From NCBI RefSeq assembly GCF_030010235.1, contig NZ_JASCRS010000001.1:992001-1056000 (forward strand): 64,000 bases of DNA, written 5' to 3'. Position numbers and translations under genes: made by a program. The stretch's first letter is position 1, and every line of letters begins with the position of its first letter. This document shows positions 60,801 through 64,000 of this stretch, piece by piece. A model generated the notes under the pieces. It had not been told where the DNA came from, searched no databases, and worked only from the letters and a program-made list of their open reading frames with translations. This stretch comes from Leucobacter sp. UT-8R-CII-1-4 (GTDB lineage Bacteria > Actinomycetota > Actinomycetes > Actinomycetales > Microbacteriaceae).

Positions 60801-61260
60801 GTTCGAGCTTTGGCTCCATGTTTGAACCGGTGACTTTCACTCTTGTATCAAATGACACGGTGAAGGTCTCTCCAGGGCGCAACACGTCATGATTCGGGTC
60901 AAAGGCGGATTGATCGAGCAGGTATACCGGTGATCCGGTCGACAAGATCTCTACTTGGCCGGTTGAAATGTTCCCAGACACTGCCGCGGCAGTGGTGTCG
61001 CCCCAAAGAGAATAGGCTCCCATGCCCTTCGGCAGAATCGCAGTTGCGGCGAGAACCGAAACTGCAAGAAACATGACAAACACCGCACGCATTGGTGAGC
61101 GCCGTTGCCTTGAGGCCAGCACAGCAGATTCGTGCGAGTGGCGAGCCGAACGAGGATTTCGGGCGCCGAGAAAGGCAAACGAGTGCACCGCCGAGCGATC
61201 CAGGCTGAGCCTAAACCGCTTCGAGGGTGCACCATGCGCGTGCCTTGGGGCCGAAGACAT
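57889..61260 (-). CDS. Large secreted adhesin: BspA-type leucine-rich repeats plus PKD-like domains
   Basis: The protein of about 1123 residues starts with a basic hydrophilic stretch, then a hydrophobic segment (VFVMFLAVSVLAATAILPKG) and SLWGDTT, the SipW-cognate motif. A beta domain (about 90-245) follows. Then three modules come in turn: a PKD-like domain with VTIDWGDGSPVQTVVSANPTH and a block of BspA (DUF285) repeats of type FNQDISAWNVANVT-x-M-x-x-MF, with about 5, 4 and 9 repeats. It ends YRWPLAWQ with no LPXTG or anchor helix. BspA repeats bind host or matrix proteins in other bacteria. The ATG at 61260 has AGGA 9 nt upstream; 61266 is an alternative. A bacterial adhesin or matrix role is inferred. 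Confidence 0.85.
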   Translation of the reverse strand: MSSAPRHAHGAPSKRFRLSLDRSAVHSFAFLGARNPRSARHSHESAVLASRQRRSPMRAVFVMFLAVSVLAATAILPKGMGAYSLWGDTTAAAVSGNISTGQVEILSTGSPVYLLDQSAFDPNHDVLRPGETFTVSFDTRVKVTGSNMEPKLELSGWTLPESVRDSLDVSVSTSELVVSPDEQTVTITLSLTSTSEAMFNGELINLSAAQLVLSTGTVWQDTLYPLDVPLQDIHLGIPQMVLNYDTSLPGATNNVLVPLGGLSLGAVTIDWGDGSPVQTVVSANPTHVYAVAGPYTVTITGGFTRFGLDNEPDTSRAGLVSVSRWDANGVTNAAWAFSAAYNLASVARPPASITNMQYMFVEAYGFNGDVSDWNVTNVTDMQGMFAYATAFNQPIGGWNVANVADMSSMFTAASGFNQDISAWNVANVTNMSFMFSNTVLFNQDIGAWNVANVTNMNYMFFAATGFAQDLSLWDVAANLPTMPLSWNQGAPGLALAFSYRWPLPWQPMPQMVLNYNTSLPGATNNVAVPVGGLTLGTVTIDWGDGSPVQTVVSANPTHNYAVAGPYTVTIKGKFTRFGNPAYDGSHAGLVSVSRWDANGVTDATAAFHSAYNLQFVATPPATITRMMSMFEGATIFNGDLSAWNVANVTSMDAMFFDASAFNQDIGGWDVSNVTSMNGMFQSASAFNQDISGWDVANVAFMNMMFVSASAFAQDLSGWDVGALLPTMPFYWNFNAPGLSSTFNYRWPLPWQPLPQMVLNYDTSLPGATNNVLVPVGGLSLGTVTIDWGDGSPVQTVVSANPTHNYAVAGTYTVKIRGEFTSYGNTVANTSNAGLISVSQWDANGVTDATSAFDSASNLQSVAAPPATITNMKFMFSYAAAFNQDISSWDVSNVTDMSGMFNYAAAFNQPIGAWNVGNVTHMDQMFERASTFNQSLGNWNVANVSTMSGMFRSSQAFNNDGSDSIKNWVTTSLVNTASMFEAAYLFDQPIGSWNMSGVTTTSKMFYAAYQFNQSLDSWNMTNVTDISYMFRGASAFDQPLNNWNVSSVANMNFTFGQGVFNQDLYNWDVSNVTNMDFMFSGNSVFDRDLSAWNVAKISTIPVTWNFNTPGLAPEFKYRWPLAWQ
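58790..60550 (-). repeat. Three repeated PKD-like coding blocks inside the adhesin gene
   Basis: Near-identical DNA coding WGDGSPVQTVVSANPTH and the preceding MVLNYDTSLPGATNN appears at about 60370-60545, 59575-59740 and 58840-59005. The sequences around each are also duplicated, including the YRWPLPWQP joint. This shows modular growth by internal duplication of a PKD plus BspA unit. Confidence 0.8.
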
Positions 61261-61289
61261 AACCATACTTCCTGCTCGGAGGGGGTAGA

Positions 61290-61320
61290 CCCCGGTTAGA
61301 GTTTGATCTTCTAACCGGGG
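61290..61320 (-). terminator. Hairpin between TasA-like gene 1 and the adhesin gene
   Basis: Perfect 11-bp arms CCCCGGTTAGA and complement, 19 nt past the TasA-like stop and 24-30 nt before the adhesin start. On the minus strand the stem is not followed by a T run, so partial termination is likely and the adhesin would be expressed at a lower level. Confidence 0.65.
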
Positions 61321-61338
61321 CCATTTGGGATGCTTTAG

Positions 61339-61941
61339 TTATGGAGTCACTGGTGCTGGGGTAGGTGCCTGAACCTGATCCAGCTGAACAGTAAGCGCGC
61401 TCAGATCAATCACGTTTGCTGCGTCCTGGCCGAGCAGCCCAGTGATCTGATCGCTGAACTTCACGGTGATCTTCACTGGAACACGCTGTGGGTTCACATC
61501 TGGGAAGATCGTCTGGTTTGCGTTGTTCACGCTCACCGTGATGAAGCCATCCCAATCAGGGTCGTTGATCGTGTACGAGCTCTGATCAATGCTGAACTCA
61601 CCCAGCATGTCGTCACCGGTCACGAGAACATTCGCGAAGGTGTTGTAGATCAGTTCGTCACCGGGCGATACCAACCAGTTGGCGATATCGGCGATTGGCG
61701 TTTCGATACCGGTAATGCCGGTGCCGGTCATATCGGTATCGTTATTAGCGAAGTACCAGTCGCCAGCTTCGACATCCTGGATGCGGAGCTGACCGGTAGT
61801 GATGGAATCGTTGATTCCACCAGTAGCTGTGTCTTGCCAGAGCGAGAAACCACCGAAACCGCCAAGCAGAACGGCAGTGGCAACGGTTGCGGCTACAGCG
61901 CCGCGTGCGGCGGCGCCGCCGCGCTTCTTGTTAATAGACAT
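61339..61941 (-). CDS. TasA/camelysin-like SipW-cognate secreted protein, copy 1
   Basis: The 200-residue protein has a basic start (MSINKKRGGAAARGA), a hydrophobic segment at about residues 13-32 (VAATVATAVLLGGFGG), the SipW-cognate motif FSLWQDTATGGINDSITTGQL and a beta-rich mature domain. The mature part includes WLVSPGDELIYNTFANVLVTGDDMLGEF and SVNNANQTIFPDVNPQRVPVKITVKF, and ends with APTPAPVTP. This is the plan of TasA/CalY, whose mature forms polymerise into biofilm fibres after SipW cleavage. It is almost identical to copy 2 apart from one variable loop at residues about 68-88. It precedes the adhesin on the same strand. Confidence 0.82.
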   Translation of the reverse strand: MSINKKRGGAAARGAVAATVATAVLLGGFGGFSLWQDTATGGINDSITTGQLRIQDVEAGDWYFANNDTDMTGTGITGIETPIADIANWLVSPGDELIYNTFANVLVTGDDMLGEFSIDQSSYTINDPDWDGFITVSVNNANQTIFPDVNPQRVPVKITVKFSDQITGLLGQDAANVIDLSALTVQLDQVQAPTPAPVTP

Positions 61942-61994
61942 GAGTGATGGTCTCCCTTTCGTTGAGTCAATGGACCACCACTAGCTTCAATCTG

Positions 61995-62009
61995 GTTTGG
62001 TATACAAAC
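61995..62009. promoter_or_regulatory. Palindrome upstream of TasA-like gene 1
   Basis: GTTTGGTATACAAAC, with perfect GTTTG/CAAAC arms, lies about 54 nt before the start codon. It contains TATACC on the minus strand, a possible -10. The exact sequence recurs at 62941-62955 before copy 2, inside duplicated flanks of about 90 nt that also include TTGAGTAG. Confidence 0.6.
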
Positions 62010-62107
62010 AACCACTAAAAGGGGCGAAAAACTACTCAAGTTTGAGGGTCGCTACTCAGACGTACGCTTGGTCTCACGGACTCGCAAAAAGCCGTTCACT
62101 CGGGACT

Positions 62108-62128
62108 GCTCGGCTTTGCCGAGCTTTT
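62108..62128 (+). terminator. Orphan plus-strand hairpin with T tract
   Basis: GCTCGGC, TTT loop, GCCGAGC and TTTT. It is a compact terminator-like structure on the strand opposite to all neighbouring genes, with no plus-strand gene in front. Confidence 0.5.
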
Positions 62129-62230
62129 GGGCAGGCCACCAAAACCAGCACTTCACCGGGCAATACGGCAAGAGCCAAACCTGCGTTCATGGCGCGCTTC
62201 ACCTACACCGTCGGGCGCCCATGCAGAAAG

Positions 62231-62268
62231 TTTCGGTGGGCCCGTCGACAAAACGGGGCCCACCGAAA
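62231..62268 (-). terminator. Hairpin after TasA-like gene 2
   Basis: Perfect 13-bp arms TTTCGGTGGGCCC and complement, 16 nt past the stop at 62285. On the minus strand the stem is followed by CTTTCTGC. Confidence 0.75.
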
Positions 62269-62284
62269 CCTCACTAGCCCAAAC

Positions 62285-62887
62285 CTATGGAGTCACTGGT
62301 GCTGGGGTAGGCGCCTGAACCTGATCCAGCTGAACAGTAAGCGCGCTCAAATCAATGACGTTTGCTGCGTCCTGGCCAAGCAGCCCAGTGATCTGATCGC
62401 TGAACTTCACGGTGATCTTCACTGGAACACGCTGTACGTTCACATCTGGGAAGATCGTCTGGTTTGCGTTGTTCACGCTCACCGTGATGAAGCCATCCCA
62501 ATCAGGGTCGTTGATCGTGTACGAGCTCTGATCAATGCTGAACTCACCCAGCATGTCGTCACCGGTCACGAGAACATTCGCGAAGGTGTTGTAGATCAGT
62601 TCGTCACCGGGCGATACCAACCAAGTGTTGATATCGATAGGACGCTCTTCATCGAACGGCCAGCCCAGGACTTCCATATCAGTATCGTTTGCCGCAAAGT
62701 ACCAGTCGCCCGCCTCGACATCGTTAATACGCAGCTGACCAGTAGTGATGGAATCGTTGATTCCACCAGTAGCTGTGTCTTGCCAAAGCGAGAAACCACC
62801 GAAACCGCCAAGCAGAACGGCAGTGGCAACAGTTGCGGCTACAGCGCCGCGTGCGGCGGCACCGCCGCGCTTCTTGTCAACAGACAT
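62285..62887 (-). CDS. TasA/camelysin-like SipW-cognate secreted protein, copy 2
   Basis: This 200-residue near-twin of copy 1 has the identical signal region (FSLWQDTATGGINDSITTGQL) and identical stretches such as VSPGDELIYNTFANVLVTG and GLLGQDAANVIDLSALTVQL. The differences are concentrated at residues about 55-90 (ANDTDMEVLGWPFDEERPIDINTW versus NNDTDMTGTGITGIETPIADIANW), the loop after the first beta strand. A variable loop on an otherwise fixed scaffold suggests a distinct surface or assembly face. It has its own promoter copy and a hairpin at its end. Confidence 0.82.
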   Translation of the reverse strand: MSVDKKRGGAAARGAVAATVATAVLLGGFGGFSLWQDTATGGINDSITTGQLRINDVEAGDWYFAANDTDMEVLGWPFDEERPIDINTWLVSPGDELIYNTFANVLVTGDDMLGEFSIDQSSYTINDPDWDGFITVSVNNANQTIFPDVNVQRVPVKITVKFSDQITGLLGQDAANVIDLSALTVQLDQVQAPTPAPVTP

Positions 62888-62940
62888 GAGTGATGGTCTC
62901 CCTTTCGTTAAGTCAATGGACCACCACCAGCTTCAAACTG

Positions 62941-62955
62941 GTTTGGTATACAAAC
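62941..62955. promoter_or_regulatory. Palindrome upstream of TasA-like gene 2
   Basis: GTTTGGTATACAAAC, identical to 61995-62009 and at the same distance (54 nt) from its gene. Confidence 0.6.
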
Positions 62956-63059
62956 AACCACCAAAGAGGGCGCAAAGCTACTCAAATTTCGGCAAGGCCC
63001 TCATGCGCAAGAACCGAAGGGCACACCATCCCGTGTCATCAACGCCAAAAAAGGGAGAA

Positions 63060-63092
63060 CCCCGCCCATCGCGGAGTAGGCGATGGGCGGGG
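63060..63092 (-). terminator. Rho-independent terminator after aceA
   Basis: Perfect 12-bp arms CCCCGCCCATCG and complement, followed on the minus strand by TTCTCCCTTTTTT. Confidence 0.88.
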
Positions 63093-63155
63093 TGGTCTGG
63101 GGCTAGATAGCCCCGCTCGCTTCGACAACGTCGATGGCGGGGCGATCCAACGAGA

Positions 63156-64000
63156 TTAAGCGAACTGATTCATGGTGTTGTCTTTGCCGCCAGCCTTGAG
63201 AGCTGCATCACCGGCAAAGTACTCCTTGTGGTTGTCACCAAGGTCGCTACCCGCCATGTTCTGGTGCTTCACAGTTGCGATGCCCTGGCGGATCTCTTCA
63301 CGCTGCACGTCGCGAACGTAGGTGAGCATGCCCTCGTCACCGAAGTAGCCCTTTGCCAGGTTGTCAGTCGACAGTGCGGCAGTGTGGTACGTCGGCAGGG
63401 TGATCAGGTGGTGGAAGATACCCGCGCGAGCCGATCCATCCTTCTGGAAGGTGCGGATCATCTCGTCAGCCTTTGTTGCGAGCTCGGTGCCGTCGTAATC
63501 GACGCTCATCAGCTTGTCACGATCGTAAGCCGAAACATCCTTGCCCTCAGCCGCAAACAGATCGTAAGCCTGCTGGCGGAAGTTCAGAGTCCAGTTGAAC
63601 GAAGGGCTGTTGTTGTAAACGAGCTTCGCGTTCGGAACAACCTCGCGGATACGATCAACCATGCCGGCAATCTGCTCAACGTGCGGCTTCTCAGTCTCGA
63701 TCCAGAGCAGATCTGCACCGTTTTCAAGCGAGGTGATGCAGTCAAGAACACAACGATCTTCGCCGGTGCCAGCACGGAACTGGTACAGGTTGCTGGCGAG
63801 ACGCTTCGGGCGCAGCAGCTTGCCGTCACGCTTGATAATGACATCGCCGTTGCCGAGCTCTGCCTCAGAAATCTCTTCAACGTCGAGGAACGAGTTGTAC
63901 TGGTCGCCGAGATCGCCAGGAGTGTTCGTAACAGCGAGCTTCTGAGTAAGACCAGCGCCAAGCGAGTCGGTACGCGCCACGATCACACCGTTGTCGATGC
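63156..64000 (-). CDS. aceA: Isocitrate lyase, N-terminus cut by window edge
   Basis: The last 281 residues of isocitrate lyase run in from the right edge. Seen are VARTDSLGAG, RFRAGTGEDRCVLDC-like region, LLWIETEKPHVEQIAGMVDRIRE, LVYNNSPSFNWTLNF and FHHLITLPTYHTAAL, ending with KDNTMNQFA. The active-site KKCGH loop lies outside the window. The enzyme splits isocitrate to succinate and glyoxylate; malate synthase G at 20711 completes the shunt. The frame is read from the edge without a start codon. It is followed by a strong terminator. Confidence 0.95.
   Translation of the reverse strand, partial: IDNGVIVARTDSLGAGLTQKLAVTNTPGDLGDQYNSFLDVEEISEAELGNGDVIIKRDGKLLRPKRLASNLYQFRAGTGEDRCVLDCITSLENGADLLWIETEKPHVEQIAGMVDRIREVVPNAKLVYNNSPSFNWTLNFRQQAYDLFAAEGKDVSAYDRDKLMSVDYDGTELATKADEMIRTFQKDGSARAGIFHHLITLPTYHTAALSTDNLAKGYFGDEGMLTYVRDVQREEIRQGIATVKHQNMAGSDLGDNHKEYFAGDAALKAGGKDNTMNQFA

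Larger units (their letters stand above)
61942..62284. other. 343-nt gap upstream of TasA-like gene 1
   Basis: Positions 61942-62030 are the promoter region, nearly identical to 62888-62975. Positions 62040-62230 show no gene, but a perfect 7-bp hairpin with TTTT on the plus strand at 62108-62128. The hairpin ending copy 2 is at 62231-62268. Confidence 0.7.

Overview
The window comes from a high-GC Gram-positive bacterium, most likely an actinobacterium of the Micrococcales (Microbacteriaceae-like; genus not determined). The evidence is a menaquinone pathway, a dnaK-grpE-dnaJ-hspR operon with HspR-type inverted repeats, actinobacterial-style FprA, DUF4229, PLDc_N and CE1758/CE1759 families, many GTG/TTG starts, and many genes whose -10 box lies only 6-8 nt before the start codon. 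No rRNA, tRNA, CRISPR array, prophage or insertion sequence was recognised.

Layout. 1-8 kb: the start of pheA (cut by the left edge), phosphoglucomutase, three tandem paralogous membrane-anchored proteins, a HAD phosphatase, a TauE/SafE permease, pyrE and a sirtuin. 8-20 kb: fprA-like ferredoxin reductase and a scattered menaquinone cluster (polyprenyl synthase, menG with a histone-like tail, menF, menD, menA, menE), interrupted by a cupin/FAD-oxidase pair. 20-28 kb: an IclR regulator divergent from malate synthase G, an aspartate-type aminotransferase, a siderophore-interacting protein, and a flavin module (luciferase-like oxidoreductase, MarR, FMN reductase). 28-35 kb: an amine/semialdehyde catabolic operon (mmsA, class III aminotransferase, succinate-semialdehyde dehydrogenase) divergent from a PucR regulator. 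35-40 kb: an orphan nuclease-like protein, an odd purine-rich stretch, an Lrp/trans-sulfuration enzyme divergent pair and two RNA methyltransferases. 40-47 kb: the heat-shock operon, an MFS transporter and a Pif1-like helicase. 47-55 kb: two tandem peptide-binding lipoproteins, two tandem D-aminopeptidase-like hydrolases and a threonine aldolase.

The most interesting region is 55.4-62.9 kb. Three tandem ER-type (SipW-like, Ser/His) signal peptidases follow a large secreted protein that mixes BspA-type leucine-rich repeats with PKD-like domains. Two near-identical TasA/camelysin-like small proteins lie upstream. The large protein and the two small ones share an N-terminal SLW-x-DT motif after a hydrophobic segment, the hallmark of SipW-cognate substrates. 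I infer a dedicated surface-fibre/adhesin (biofilm matrix) system with its own processing enzymes. The window ends inside isocitrate lyase (aceA), whose glyoxylate-shunt partner, malate synthase G, lies 40 kb away.

Intergenic regions are rich in perfect hairpins and in short repeats arranged as two copies in one direction plus one inverted copy.
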